From: Penicillium oxalicum | Lineage: Eukaryota > Ascomycota > Eurotiomycetes > Eurotiales > Aspergillaceae | NCBI RefSeq assembly: GCF_001723175.1 | Contig: NC_064652.1 | Coordinates: forward strand, 2,046,001 to 2,110,000 | DNA: 64,000 nucleotides | Reading direction: 5' to 3' | Shown here: piece after piece, positions 22,866 to 35,602 of the stretch | How positions within the stretch are numbered: position 1 is the first letter of the stretch | Layout: each line of letters opens with the position of its first letter | Made by a program: the position numbers and the translations under genes | Notes under the pieces: model-generated | What the model was told of the DNA's origin: nothing | What the model saw: the letters and a program-made list of their open reading frames with translations, nothing else | Database searches by the model: none

Positions 22866-25800
22866 TCCCGACTCGTCATCTTGGAAACACAGGACACAGG
22901 TGAATCTCGGTGATTTGGAACCAGAAGGTACCGACCGGGTTACTGAGTAATGCAAGTTCAGGACTGGAGCCATTGGGTACTCTTCGTGGGCAATGGGCAC
23001 GCAGCAGTGAGCACTAGTTGTAACTAGTGACGACGACTGCCTACTTCGATCATGACTGTGACCAGGATGGCCCAGTTGACAGGTCTCCCTACAGACGCCG
23101 ATAATCACATGACAAACTCATCGTGACCTCGACCTAACATCTCAACCATCTCCGTCATCTCCATCAGGCCGCATTTCCGTGGGCGATCATGGCCATCTGC
23201 TTGTTCGTGGGGTAGGAATACACCAAAAGGTAATTGGACGCGCAAACCTTCTCTCATCAAACACGGGGCGGCGGCGACGCGATCGATCCTTGTGTCTTTC
23301 TACTCTACGGGATGATCTTCGGCGTGAGGATCCCATGAACCAGCACCCATCTCAGGCATATGCATATCTTGTCGGTCACCTCAGGGATCCTCCACCTTGT
23401 GGTTTGTATGATAGATCAGGTCGGTGTATTCGTCAATCTAGCTCTTCGAACATCAAATTGCCTCATAGACTTCGGCAGCAAGTGTGAGAAAATGGTCACG
23501 TCGCAACCTGACCAGTGAAACTCTTGACACCGGTTTGCCGATTTGCCGACCTCCCGCTCGTCAGGTTCCTTTTCTATCAAGTCTCAGCCCCGAGATGGTC
23601 GAGTCTGGTAATTAAATCCATTTCGGATCCATCGGCCTGGCCATCCATCTCGCATCCCCTCGTGGCGAACCTTCCTCGGGGTAGCGTTCCGTCATTAGAC
23701 ACCCCAACTCTACTGACATTTCAGTCATGGCGCGATACCGGAAATTGGAGCATTTTGACACTCTGCAATTCCATTTGAGAACCTGTCCTTGGGGACAACG
23801 CATCTTGATTGATCCCGTCATCTTATGTTTTCGCCTGTATCTCCATGTATATGGACAAGGTGCCGACAAGATGCGGGAAATGCGGATGATCCGGAATGTC
23901 GGCAAGACGGCGACATGCCGAGTGGAAGAGGGTTGCCCTTCCCCAGACCGGGTCGAGTGCCGGTCCACTGGCTACTCAGCACAGGACCCGACAGCCCAAG
24001 GACATTTACACAAGCCCGCATGGCTACTTACTATGAGGTGTTCTTTTATCGTCCACTTCTTGCGTATCTTTCTCTTGCCGTTCTCCGAGGTATCGGGAAC
24101 CTTCTGCCAATCATCAAAAATTTGACATACTCTCCCATCTAACCACACGGAGATAAAACTTGTCTTTCTGCACGTCGAAGCCGAGGCTGCGCCGTCTGCA
24201 TCATATGCGCCCTGCATGCATTCAATAGATCTGACTATTCACAGAGTGTGTGGTCAAAACAGCCTGGGGGAAGATCACAGATGGCTGACTACCTTGCTGC
24301 AGCACGCCCGTATCTCTGTTCCCGAGTCTTCACTTTCTTCATGCTGAAATGGGGGTTGAATTTTCTACTAAATTACAGTCAAGTACAGTAGAAGTAGCTG
24401 TTGCGCAGTGAGAACAGGACCGTCCGATGATTCCACCCCGTCCACAGGCTGGCCCACTCATTTCGAATGGGATCTTTGCACCCGAGCTGCCGGAGCGGGG
24501 ACAGTCTACAGACGAGTCGACAGTCACACTGGACATTGAGGGGAATCCTCGGAATCGGTGTCCTGAGTTCTAGATTCCATTTCGACGTCGCAACAGGTCC
24601 ACTGTCCCTGAACGAGCTGCTTGGGTTGACTGTGCTTCGCACCAGACAGGCTCTCTACCTACATTATTAGCAAGGTCAATCTTGTATGGCACAGAATACA
24701 AAAGGTACCGATGGGGTATTTTACTTTGGCAAGCCAATGTACAGCAGCAGAAGTATCACTGTGAAGCGTCCACCGGTAAATGTCTGGTCATGGGCCCAAC
24801 GCGCGACACTGTGTAACGGCCCAAGGTTCGAAAGATTAGACCGAGGGCGTTTTCCATTGCCAAGGTATAAGGTGAATCCTTTCTTTCATACCCTTTGCAC
24901 CAGAGAATTCAGACTAGGGGCTGGGGCACCCAGAGCGCTCTGCTCTTGTGGGTTGAGTCCGTGCCACACAACAACTGGTGATCAACTGCGCATGTGGGTG
25001 ATTGACAGCTGGCGATGACCTCATTGCCAACTTCCACGCCAAACGGTGGCTCACCCGAGAGCGAGGCGGGGGGGTATCCACGCGTTCTTCCCGCTAACCA
25101 TCTCTGTGAAGATGAGCTAAAATAAGCTAGTTGGGTCCTGAGAAATCTTGCTTGGAAAACTTTAAAATCCGACTGGTGCATCGACGGACGACCAAATCTC
25201 TGTTGGACGAGATGGTGTACTACTAACATGATCTAATCATTTGTGCGCACGGGAAAAGAGAGAAAAAAACCCAAAAGCATGATGCTTGGAAACAAAGAAA
25301 AAATTCAAGTTCAGTTGCCCATCAGGATGTATGTATTTGCGAGCGCGAGTGGAAAAATTCGAGACGCGCTCCAACGTGAACCCTCTGAGTGGCCCTGATT
25401 CAATGCTTTTCTCTTCCTTCACCGGCACCACGTCACTTTTGATGATGATATTCCTCGTGGACCAGGGAACAGGAGGAACTTTGTGATCGTTCAGAGAATC
25501 AAGGCTCTTTTAACATCTCGAGACTTGTTCATAGTCTTTTCCATATTGTTATGATTGAGAAATAAAAGGGAAACGGAAATGGAAAACAAAAAGACAAAAA
25601 AATGACGACGTCATCAATCTCCAGGTACCTCGACCTCGGACAAACTTCGACTACTGCCATCGGAGGCTCTGCGCGTCAGGGTGTCTGATCAGGTCGACAT
25701 AAGGGGTTGCTATGAGTAGTTGAGGCGGCAGACCTCCGTTACAAGTGACGCTTCGCCAAGAGCCACCTGTCTTTCCCTCATCTGACCAGATAATGCAGTC

Positions 25801-27140
25801 TCTCATTGAATGGATGCACATTACAGTAGTAGATAGGTGTACAGCAGCACACAGCCACATCTGGATGTCTCGACCACCCGAGATCGGAAAGCACCGAACC
25901 CACGTCAGATCAGCAATTCCATCTGGCCCTGGACCCTCCAATTTGCGGGACCCGTATACCGCAGTACGAGCCGCCAAAATAATCAGACAATCAAAAAGCA
26001 TTCTGTCTCTGGCTTCAATAAATCGTCATCTTTTGCAGATCGATCGGACGGAAGATCCGCGATCTGTCTTGGGATACGTATTCCACCACTCCCGCCATAT
26101 ACTAGTCGGGCATTTCCCTCAAGATCTCTATTTATTTCTCTCTCTCTTTTTTTTCTTGATCCTTTTTTCCTTCTTGTTCATCGTTTCATAAAAAAAGGGT
26201 TCAATCCTCGGAAAAATTTTGAGCGTTAGGCGCCCAGACAACATCCAGCCGAATCGATGGGTCTCATCCACTAGCCGACACTAGCGAAGTTCCATGACTC
26301 AGTTTGAAGCACATGAGCACTGGAGAATGGACTTTTGAGACCTGGATTTCCGGGCCCCAGGCGACGTGTCGCGCGCCGGCTGGAACACCAATGCATTCAA
26401 AGAAGCAAAGTGTGTTGTCTCCGTCGCTCATTGAGCGTGTCAAACTCTCCCCGTGTAGCGCTACAGCGCGATCTATTACACGACAGCGGAATGGCATGGA
26501 TGATCATGCTTTTATTTGGGAAGGCTGAGGGTGACGCGGGCCTGGGGGCTGTCTGCGCGATCGTCTGTGAGCCTTGGTCCCGCGGCTGGGCTGAGCAACG
26601 AATGGTCCGTCCTTTGTTTGGTTTCGAGAAAGAGTGCGGACTAGAATAAAGTGTGTAGCTCAAACTTCACCTGGGGGCGCAAGGAGATTGTACACTGGTC
26701 AGACTTGACGCTTGGGTAGACCCGTGAGGCAGAGGACGAATGATAAGGGGGTCACACTTTGCGGCGATGGGGCATGGCGCCGGGCACAAACGGGGCCGAC
26801 TGACCTTGGCTGCAGACCGAGCTGAGGCAATCTCCGGGAAATTAGGTGTTGAAGCAAGAGTGGGTAGGCCACATCGGCGTTTTATCTAGGATGGAAACAA
26901 TTATGGGCTCGGTGAGATCGATCTGGTGCATCTATGATTCCTTTCGGGGTTGAGCCCCGTATTGCAGATCGTCTGCATTCGAGATATCTGCTTCCTCTAA
27001 TTCGGTTTGCTGGGTATCACGGGCAATCATTCCCAAGGGTCTTCTCTCCGAGCTTGTTCTTCGAGCGAGACCTCGAGCACAACTTCCACCTCAGGTCCAG
27101 ATTGACTACGTCAGTGACACTGCATGGATCCATTCCCCCT
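22866..27140. other. 4.3-kb stretch without a supported gene
   Basis: Many short open stretches on both strands. The longest with an ATG is 23727..24125 (132 codons, plus strand), which I could not support by domain or splice structure. No rRNA, tRNA or clear repeat was recognised. The upstream exons of the decayed frame at 22.4-22.9 kb, if they exist, would lie here. Confidence 0.35.
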
Positions 27141-28275
27141 TTAGCTGAACCAGCTATCATCCATCTCGTTGATTCCCATCAGGCTGTTGCCCTCCAATTG
27201 CTGGAGATCACCCCCGCCACCCCCCATGTTGTCATTTTCCATAAATAGATCGTCAAAACTTGACTCTCCTGGCCCAATCATGTCGTCCATTCCATTGGTG
27301 GGATCTGTGAATGAATTCAGGTTGCCATCGGTCTTGCCCAACTCCATGTCGAAGGCGCCTCCTCCAGTAGGGGCGGCAGGATTGTGATTTGATGATACTC
27401 CGGGCCCTCCCTTATCCGCGCTCGGCGTGGGATTTCCGAAAGACGTTCCGGAGAGAAACGCTTGATTGCCAGTGTCGTCGTTGCCAAAATCGTAGTTGAG
27501 GTCGAAAGAGTTGTGTGCTCCGCCCTCATTAAGAACGTCAAATTTCATGCCTTCACCGGACCCAAGGAATGTTTGATCCGTGGTCGGCTCGGGCTCGGGG
27601 TCTTTTTCTTCCGTCTTCATCTTTTGTTCGTCAGATTCATTGTGAGATGCCGCGACTACGGGGGTAGTGAGGGTCGCCGGTGGGTTCTCGTCTGCCGTAG
27701 ATTCGACCTTGAGAGGTTTTGTCGGGGAATCGACCGGCTCGTGGCGCTGGATCTCTGGGCTTGCCTCGGACTTTTGAGCGATTTCGCTCATCGACACGTC
27801 TTCATTCGGCACGTGTACTGTCTCGCGGGTTTTGATCGCTCCGTAATCCCTTTCCAAGAAGGCCTTGGCGATGAACTATAAAACTGACCGTAAGAACTTG
27901 GCGACTGACAAAGATGGTGTCGAAGAGACACGTTGCAACTGGACCGTAGAGCTTGAAATTGGGACGAGCTGTAAAAGCGTCAAATTCCCCGCGTTCTGGG
28001 TGCACTTACTATTTGCTCGGAAAGATTGTCCAAAGCATCCTGGAAGCCGTCATAGTATGTGGGGACGGAGCGCTGAACATGAGTGCTGGCGGGTGAGGCG
28101 TTGGACCTCCGAAACATTCGCCCCGTCTCAATGAGCTAGAGAAGTTGGTTAGCAGTGCATAAGCGCCTCGATCGCAAGACCGTCCAGTGCTGCCGAAGCG
28201 GATGGGATGTACCGTTTGCTCTACGAGAGCGGAAAGCTGGGTTAAGGAATCGGGACAGCTCAGATTGGGGTTCAT
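27141..28275 (-). CDS. Possible Mediator tail subunit (Med2-like), acidic C-terminus
   Basis: Three exons: 28275..28213, 28135..28010 and 27875..27141. Introns are 77 nt (GTACAT...CTCTAG, branch GCTAAC) and 134 nt (GTAAGT...TATAG), both phase 0. The protein has 307 residues. The N-terminal 80 residues are helical, with the pattern LTQLSALVEQTLIETGRMF...YYDGFQDALDNLSEQIFIAKAFLERDYGAIK. The remaining 220 are acidic and Gly/Asn/Asp-rich, ending SSFDDLFMEND...NEMDDSWFS. This short helical bundle plus disordered acidic tail resembles fungal Med2-type Mediator tail subunits, which contact activators. That label is by impression, not by a diagnostic motif. The frame stays open upstream to another ATG at 28503, so a 76-residue N-terminal extension is possible. 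The gene is divergent from PUB1. Confidence 0.72.
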
Positions 28276-29363
28276 TATGGCAGGCGTGAGGTCGAGACTG
28301 GTCAGATTAGGCAAAGATTCACGTTGTCCGTACGTCTGGTTGAGATCAGGACCGCGCGCCAGGTCGTTAGGTGGCAGAGTGGGTGGTTGAGGTTGTACAG
28401 AGCACACAGCGTCCAGCTTGCCCGTTGCCGGTTGGCTTCCATCGACCTGCCAGGTGAAGAGGTTCGGGACACTAAACCCAATCTGGGATCGCGGATTTTC
28501 CATTCTGCTCCTGGTCTTTTCCCCAACGGGCTGTGACTGGCCCAGTGACCTGAGAGCGGAGAGGCCCACGGCTATCGAGCCTTTGGAGCCTTGGGAGCCT
28601 GTCGTAGTACCTGGCCTTTGAGACTAGTACTGTTGGACCGACCCTCAATAATCTCCATTGGCCTTCGGAGCAGCTCTGTTGTCGACTTTCCTCCTTTTGC
28701 ATCTCCCCCCCCCCCATCTTTTCAATCGTCCTTTTCGTTTTTCGTTTCTTTTCTTCTATACTCCACCGTCTCATTTGATTCTTCTCTAGCCGGCTGTCCT
28801 TCCTCGGACTGTTCAAGCTCATCGCTTCACTCAGCCAGCTCTCTGATTCTTGATCAGTTTTGTTGGTTTGTCTGGGGTTCCCCCCATTTTGTCAGCTCCA
28901 GCTATTCAACAAGTTAGGCCTGCGGTTCATGAGTCTGACGAAGTAGTCCATCTTCCACGACCTGCAACCCTCGTCTGATTGAGATCTGCGAAAATTCTCT
29001 AGTGCAGCAGATCCTCTTCCTGGTGTCTGATTCTCATTCGAAGGCTGCAACGACCAGTCCACCAATTTGTTGGCCCTTACATCGCTCTTCGTTTGGACCC
29101 GTTCAAAGACTGGAATTGTCTCCCACCCTTCCCCCCCCCCTTCTTTCCACTCAGCTTCCCCCGCGATCAACGTCTGCTTAATTTCAGACCGGTCCACGTG
29201 CGACCCCTGGCTTCAACGGTGCATTGAAATCCCCAGTTTTTGATCCTGCAGCGACCTCCATTGACATTGCTACGTGGACGCCGAACCCGCTCCGTGAAAT
29301 ACATCCTCGAACCATAGAGATCAGTCGCTACTCATCTCAACCATTCGAACCATCGATTTCATC
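28276..29363. promoter_or_regulatory. Divergent intergenic region between the Med2-like gene and PUB1
   Basis: About 1.1 kb between two outward-facing genes. It should hold both promoters and the PUB1 leader. Long CT-rich blocks (28680-28880) and C runs of 11 (28705..28715) and about 10 (near 29130) lie on the PUB1 sense strand, typical of leaders of highly expressed fungal genes. No defined factor site is claimed. Part of the left end may be coding if the upstream ATG at 28503 is used. Confidence 0.5.
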
Positions 29364-31219
29364 ATGGCCGACAACGCCTCTGTCGCTACCCCTGCTTCCA
29401 TGCCATCGGCCCCTCAAGCTGCGTCTGCTCAGAACCCGCAGTACGATGGCGCCCAGGGGAATGGCCAGACCAACCCTTCCCATATGGCCCCGCCTGCACG
29501 GCCCCCGGTGGTCATCCCTCAGAATACAAACCCGATCCCTACCGCCATCTCGTCGCCCATGTCAGGCAACATGATGTCCCCCACTAGTGCGGGCGGCTAT
29601 GTTCGCCGCGCTGCTCCTGAACCCAACAAGCGAGCTCTGTACGTGGGCGGTCTGGATCCTCGGGTCACGGAGGATATCCTGAAGCAGATCTTTGAGACAA
29701 CTGGCCACGTGCTCAGCGTGAAGATCATCCCGGATAAGAATGTGAGTGAATCCTGAACCTCACTGTCCTGTCAGCAGGCCACGTCCAGTATTGCAGCTGG
29801 CCTCCCGTCAATCCTGCCGACCTCGGCGATTCTACGTGGTCGAAGCCACCTCGAACCGTCCATTTTGATCTGACCAAGACCTTCTATACTCCAATACAAA
29901 GACACTGATGGCGTCGCAACAGTTCAACAGCAAAGGCTCCAACTATGGCTTTGTTGAATTTGATGACCCTGGCGCCGCCGAACGTGCGATGCAGACCCTC
30001 AATGGTCGCCGCATCCACCAGTCGGTAAGTTCATCACCCCTCTAGTTTCCTGAGTCGCTTCTCCTGGATCTTCGAAGTCCCGCGAAAGTGACTAAACCGC
30101 CCATGCATCGTCTTCAGGAGATCCGCGTCAACTGGGCCTATCAGTCCAACAGCACCAGCAAGGAAGATACGTCGAATCACTATCACATCTTCGTGGGTGA
30201 CTTGAGCAATGAGGTGAATGACGAGGTGCTCACCCAGGCGTTCTCGGCCTTCGGCTCCGTTTCCGAGGCACGTGTGATGTGGGACATGAAGACTGGCCGC
30301 TCGCGGGGTTACGGCTTCGTTGCATTCCGAGACCGTGCAGATGCCGATAAAGCCCTGAATGCGATGGATGGAGAGTGGCTTGGTTCTCGAGCCATTCGAT
30401 GCAACTGGGCCAACCAGAAGGGCCAACCCTCCATCTCCCAGCAGCAAGCTATGGCCGCCATGGGCATGACTCCTACGACTCCTTTCGGACATCATCACTT
30501 CCCCACACAGGGGATCCAGAGCTACGACATGGTGGTTCAGCAAACTCCCCAGTGGCAGACCACCTGCTACGTGGGCAATCTCACTCCCTACACTTCCCAG
30601 AACGACCTCGTGCCTCTCTTCCAGAACTTCGGTTATGTGCTTGAGACCCGCCTGCAGGCGGATCGTGGCTTTGCCTTTGTCAAGATGGATTCGCACGAAA
30701 ACGCCGCTATGGCTATCTGCCAGCTGAATGGGTACAATGTCAACGGCCGTCCGTTGAAGTGCAGCGTACGTTTGCCCCCCACTTCATTCCATTCTTCTTG
30801 TTCATGTCGCCGTTAACCAAAATATGACCACACAGTGGGGTAAGGACCGTCCCCCTACCGGACAGTTCGACAACGTCCCTCCGCAGCAGGCCGCGGCCGC
30901 GGCCGCTGCCGCTCCACCTTTCAACAATGGCCCCGGATTCTTCCCTCAGTATGGGGGCCCCGCAAACCCTATGAATCAAGGTAATGGCATCCGTTCTATT
31001 TGACCCCACAGAGCTCTTCTCACTGACAAAAGAGGCATAGGTCCTGCCCCTGCTGGTCGAGGCTGGGATCAACAAGGCAACAATTTCGGTGGTCCGGGGA
31101 TGCCCACTCAGGGCTACGCCCAAGGTAATGCCGCCGGATTCGGCCGTGGTCAGCCAATGTCCCCGTCTGGTAACTGGGATCAGTCCAACCACAACTTCAA
31201 CGGAGCCTACCAAGTCTAG
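29364..31219 (+). CDS. PUB1: Poly(U)/poly(A)-binding RRM protein, Pub1/TIA-1 family
   Basis: Five exons: 29364..29741, 29923..30024, 30118..30765, 30836..30980 and 31041..31219. Donors are GTGAGT, GTAAGT, GTACGT and GTAATG, and all junctions keep frame; the protein has 483 residues. Three RRM domains are visible: RRM1 from about residue 90 (ALYVGGLDPR, with RNP1 NYGFVEF), RRM2 from about 183 (HIFVGDLSNEV, RNP1 RGYGFVAF) and RRM3 from about 309 (TCYVGNLTPYT, RNP1 RGFAFVKM). The N-terminus is Ala/Pro/Gln-rich. The C-terminus has an eight-residue polyalanine run and Gly/Gln/Asn-rich sequence suited to stress-granule condensation. Pub1 proteins bind U-rich and AU-rich mRNA and control stability and translation in the cytoplasm. 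The start is the ATG of MADNASVATP. Confidence 0.95.
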
Positions 31220-32622
31220 ACTTTTCTCTAACTTTCTTGAGGAAAAAACGGGACATCATCCCTAAACAAGAACTTGTTGCGTCTGGACGCCAAGCGATAC
31301 CAAGGTGCCAATATGCTCAGGCTGAAATGACCTCTCGGATAATGTTCATCGTTCTGGCTGCAACGATAATCGCTCCATCCCTTCTCCAATCTGTGTTTTG
31401 TTTCCGACCCCAAGTTGCCTGCTCAAGTGGATTATTAAGCGATCAAACTGCACTTTGTCTTCTAACGGAATTTTGTGTGTTTTGCACCGAATACCCCAAA
31501 TCCACTTTGTTGGTACGATCTTTGCTCTCATCTCACCATGCACCTTTTTTATCTTCAATTCTTCTTGTCCTTCGGTAACCCGTTTCGTCATGATCATGCG
31601 GCCTATTCTTTTGAATTCTGCGTTGTTCGCAGGTTGTCCTGGAAAACTAAAAGCGATTTTATTTCATCTTGGTTCTGAATATGTTTTCGTATGCGACGAC
31701 ATGGGGGGCTTCTTGTTGCCCTGGCTTTTCTAGCACATAAGTGTTGATTTCTTGTGAAACTCTGTCTTCGTTTGACCCTGTCTCGCTATATCATTGGCGA
31801 ACTGGTCTGCCCGCGGAGTAATTTCCCCGCCTTGTTTTGAATTAAATTCCCGAATTTCTTGGCCGGCCATTTCCTTTCGAATTCTCCCAAAAGCTTGATT
31901 TTACGGGCTAGCCTCTCCTCCAGAATCTCGAGCCACCTTCTCGTTATGTATTCTGACACCAGTCTCATTCGTCTTTTTGATGATTGCCTTATGTCCTGGT
32001 GGTTCTTTTGCCAGTCTTACTTTCATCACCCTTAATGACTCTTGACTCCTTCGCATGGATACCCATTTGCTTTGCCGTTCTGCGAGATCTTATCCTGAGA
32101 GAGATTATCTGATCTAGAGACATATTATTAGTATTCTTTTGCATGTTTAGGTGCATATATCTCGCTAGATATCTTACGCAGTATTCTCGAGTTCTGGGAA
32201 CGCCCTATTTTGTTTCACTGCCACGCTCTTCTCCTCGGGTTGCCATCCAAAGGTACTCCTCAGGCCAGTAGGAGAACGGTGCTCCCACCCAATATGGATA
32301 TTTCCTTAAGTCAACCGACAAAGTAGTATGATCTTCGCTCGACCCAGGGAGAAAACCTCACATGTATCTAATGGAACCGACTGTATTTCTTCTTCACTAT
32401 CTCAAAGATATCAATGCTTGTAGTGATTTTCTTCTCAAGGATTTGAATGGAGGTGTCAATGATTAGCCCCAGACATCATTCTCGTTCGAGCATGCATAAC
32501 CGTTTGTCTTCATGAAGGAGGCAGTGGACTATGCATTGTGCCTGAATTGTATGGCACGAAAGCGGATCCCCTGATTTTATTCGGGGGACTCCGCTTTGAC
32601 TCCACGTTCTCCTACTCCATGA
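31220..32622. other. PUB1 3' flank and intergenic spacer
   Basis: T-rich sequence directly after the PUB1 stop is likely 3' UTR. The rest (about 1 kb) should contain the promoter of the downstream membrane-protein gene. No coding structure is supported. Confidence 0.45.
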
Positions 32623-33861
32623 ATGCTTGCAACGTCAACTCCCCTGGCCTATTCTACTAGTTCCCAATGCCAGAGGACTACCTTTCCAGCAGCTGAGGCG
32701 GGTGTGCTTTGGCTTTCTGTCTCGCCAATGGACAATGGTACCACCAGCAATGTGGAGACCCTACCTGTCAACGAACAATCCGGTCGCGCGCGAACTGGCA
32801 GCGTAAGCAACGGCCATAAAAGAAGTCTTTCAGGGTCTTTACTCTCAAAACTCTCTTTCTTGCGATCCAAGCCGCAGTCTGCGCAATCACATACAGGTGC
32901 TTCGACGATGGAACCCGACACTGCAATTGACGCGCCCGCTGTCACGCCATTCTCAGCCAGCGATACTACAGCAGGTGCGAGGGCAATGTCGGCAGTGATC
33001 CAACAGCAACGGAAAACACGACGGCGGAAAGGCTCTTTGCGAAAGACAGCTTTGCTGGGAACGAAGCTGGATTCGCGCGACAGGCGGGCTGTATCGAAAT
33101 CTACAGAATCACAACCCTCTCGATTCGTCACAGAAGCGCAACGATCTCCAAAAGTCCAGACTGCTCGAGGGTCGACAGGCTTTGAATCCCGCGAGAGCCT
33201 CGATTGCCCGCCCGAAGAACTTCAGCCGAGCTGGTTTCGCTCGAACGTGTCCCAGAAGATGATGGCTCGTCCCTCTCTGTCTCGGCGACGGCAAGGACTT
33301 GCGGCGCAAAATATCATTGGCGGTGAAGAGACTGGTACGGATGATGAGGAGCTGATCTCCTTCCCCCGTATCAACACAACAAGTGCTGCCCAAGTTGGTA
33401 CATCTTCTTCAAAAGGCGGAGGTCCTGCAGGATCACATTTCTCCACCCAATCCGATTACTCCTACTCCTTGCCCACAAAGCTTGGTTCAAACGAGCCTTA
33501 TCGCTCTGTGCATCGTGGTAAATCGTCACCCTTGGCAACGCACTCAATGGAGATGAAGAACGCAGACGACAAGTGGGACTATTCGGAGACAGAGTGGTGG
33601 GGTTGGATCATTCTCATTGTTACCTGGTTGGTATTTGTGGTGGGGATGGGCAGTTGCTTTGAGGTTTGGAGTTGGGCTTGGGATGTGGGCGAGACCCCAT
33701 ACGCACCTCCAGAGCTGGAAGACGATCCCACGCTGCCCATCGTCGGATATTATCCGGCCTTGATCATCTTGACGGCCGTGATGTCGTGGGTCTGGGTAGT
33801 TGTGGCTTGGGTCGGGATGAAGTACTTTAAACACGCCAATATATCTGGCGATGACAGTTGA
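32623..33861 (+). CDS. Fungal two-helix membrane protein of unknown function
   Basis: A single-exon frame of 412 residues from the ATG at 32623. A second in-frame ATG at 32728 (MDNGTTSNVETLP) would give 377 residues and may be the true start, because the first 35 residues are not distinctive. About 280 residues of Ser/Arg-rich disordered sequence include a strongly basic patch (KTRRRKGSLRKT). A short acidic/Trp motif (KWDYSETEWWGW) leads into the first membrane helix (IILIVTWLVFVVGMG). A loop with YAPPELEDDPTLPIVGYYP is followed by a second helix (ALIILTAVMSWVWVVVAWVGM) and a short tail. The C-terminal 110 residues look strongly conserved in type, suggesting a tail-located hairpin anchor. I do not know a function. 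Confidence 0.82.
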   Translation: MLATSTPLAYSTSSQCQRTTFPAAEAGVLWLSVSPMDNGTTSNVETLPVNEQSGRARTGSVSNGHKRSLSGSLLSKLSFLRSKPQSAQSHTGASTMEPDTAIDAPAVTPFSASDTTAGARAMSAVIQQQRKTRRRKGSLRKTALLGTKLDSRDRRAVSKSTESQPSRFVTEAQRSPKVQTARGSTGFESRESLDCPPEELQPSWFRSNVSQKMMARPSLSRRRQGLAAQNIIGGEETGTDDEELISFPRINTTSAAQVGTSSSKGGGPAGSHFSTQSDYSYSLPTKLGSNEPYRSVHRGKSSPLATHSMEMKNADDKWDYSETEWWGWIILIVTWLVFVVGMGSCFEVWSWAWDVGETPYAPPELEDDPTLPIVGYYPALIILTAVMSWVWVVVAWVGMKYFKHANISGDDS

Positions 33862-34283
33862 ACAAAATAACATTCCTTGTTTTTAAATGACGCGTCGCAT
33901 GCTAGGAAAAGGCTGGACTAAAGTTATTGCCCTCATCGAGCAAGGACTCTTGCGACGCCCAAAGATATCCACCGAATGAGTTTTCGGTACTCCCCAAACG
34001 ACGGGCATCTGATCGCAACCTCATTCTTCTTCTTTTTTTTTTTAAAAAAAAAAAAGTGGGAATAACCGTAAAATGAATCACAATTTGGGCATTTGTAGAA
34101 AAGTTTCCGTGTTGGTATGTGTATGGAAGAATAAAGAAACCCAAAATCTTCAAATGCCAAGTTGCCTGTCATTCTGCCCGATGTACAACAATTCATCCAA
34201 AACGCCGGACTCGGCCAAGACCGTCATGCTTCAAGTACCATGCTCAAATTCGCCAACACCGACGGTCATACTCGGGAGGCAAC
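33862..34283. other. Convergent 3' spacer
   Basis: Lies between the membrane-protein gene and DUG3, which converge. A T-run followed by an A-run at 34030-34055 could form a short hairpin in RNA. Nothing coding is seen. Confidence 0.45.
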
Positions 34284-35602
34284 TCAGTACGCCGCAGCGC
34301 ATCTCGCGCCTGAACCTAGTTGAGGATCCTCGCGACCAGGCGCATTTGCTGGAGCATAGTTTTCCACTGCAGCCTGAAGGGGCACGGTGATTCCAGGAGC
34401 GGCACTAACTAGACCCTTGGAGACGGCAAAGCAGGAGGAGCGGTCTTGGGTCAAGTCCTCGCCGTAAAACTCATCGAGGATGGGGTGCAATAAGACGGTT
34501 TGCTTGTGAATCGTCACAACAGAGTTGGTTGGTACCGAGACCCAGTTGTCTGAGAGATAATTGGAGATCAGGCTCAATGATTCAAGGAACACAGGAAATG
34601 CTGGGGAGAACTTACGTCTTTCAAAGGTAATAGGCTCACTCGCTACCAGAACAATATCGGCGCCCTTGTCATGGCGTTCCATCTTGAAGTGGCCCTTCGT
34701 CTTCCCTTCCACCCACTTTGTCCCGGAGGAGAAATAAAGGCTAGCGGGCTCATCTGTCTTACTGCTGATGTACCTCGTACAGATGACAGTGTGTCCGTCC
34801 GTGATCGCAAAATTCAGCAGACTCCGTGTCTCGACGGTGACATTGTGCTTTGCTGGAACCTCACGCACCATCTCGTTTATTCTGGCAATAGTCTTCATCA
34901 TGACTCGGCGCAGCAACACCGGTCCAAATCCTTCTGGTCCAGGATCGGAACTCGGATTGACCCCTTCTTTTTCAAGGAGATCCAGAAATAGCGCAAATGC
35001 CCACTCGCTGTCCGTACCGCCCTTGACGCCAAGGTACCATTTATCGGCGAGTGACTCTGCCAAAGTCCTCTTAATGTAGTTCCAACCACCAATGCCACCA
35101 TTGTGCATCCACATCAGGGTGTTGTGCTGAAAAGGGTGGCAATTATTGTCGGCGAGAGCTCCCTCCGTGGTGGCCCGAACGTGGGCAAAGATCAGATTTG
35201 AGCATGTTTTGGACGCGAGGCGTTCCAAGTTCTCGCAGTTCCAGGCCGGTAGAGTTGATGTAAAGATACAAGGCTCCGGGCCCAATTTAGGATCGGTGTA
35301 GAAGCCTACACCAAAGCCGTCGCCGTTCACCGGCCGACGATTGTCCTTCCCAGAAAGTTAGTCCTGACAACTGTGCTCAGTGCCGACACTCCATGGTGAG
35401 CAAGCTATGAGCTGATCGCGCACTGTGGTTGTACATACCAATCTTAGTCGCGAATCATAAGACTGTGTAAGAATTGAATGGCTGGGCTCTGTCACAAGTT
35501 TGCTGAGACGAATGTCATTCCGCCCTTTGTAGATCTAGTCATACTTTGTTAGTACACAGTGTCGACGTCGTGTGAATGTTTACTTACAAGAAAGCGGCAC
35601 AT
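34284..35602 (-). CDS. DUG3: Dug3-type class II glutamine amidotransferase (glutathione degradation)
   Basis: Four exons: 35602..35588, 35534..35439, 35345..34616 and 34549..34284, giving 368 residues. Exon 1 is a 15-nt microexon encoding only MCRFL; its Cys2 is the N-terminal nucleophile of class II (Ntn-type) amidotransferases. Introns are 53, 93 and 66 nt and all junctions restore the family sequence (RFL-IYKGRND, SRLRL-DNRRPVNGDGFGVGFY, FER-HNWVSVPTNS). Other hallmarks are FAHVRATTEG, HPFQHN, WMHNGGIGG and DSEWAFALFLD. In yeast, Dug2-Dug3 hydrolyses the gamma-glutamyl bond of glutathione and Dug1 then cleaves Cys-Gly. The protein should be cytosolic. It converges with the membrane-protein gene and is divergent from MGM1. 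Confidence 0.93.

Noticed and set aside
23727..24125. 132-codon ATG-started plus-strand frame
   Set aside because: No recognisable domain, no supporting splice sites, atypical composition, and overlapping open frames of similar length on both strands; most likely chance.
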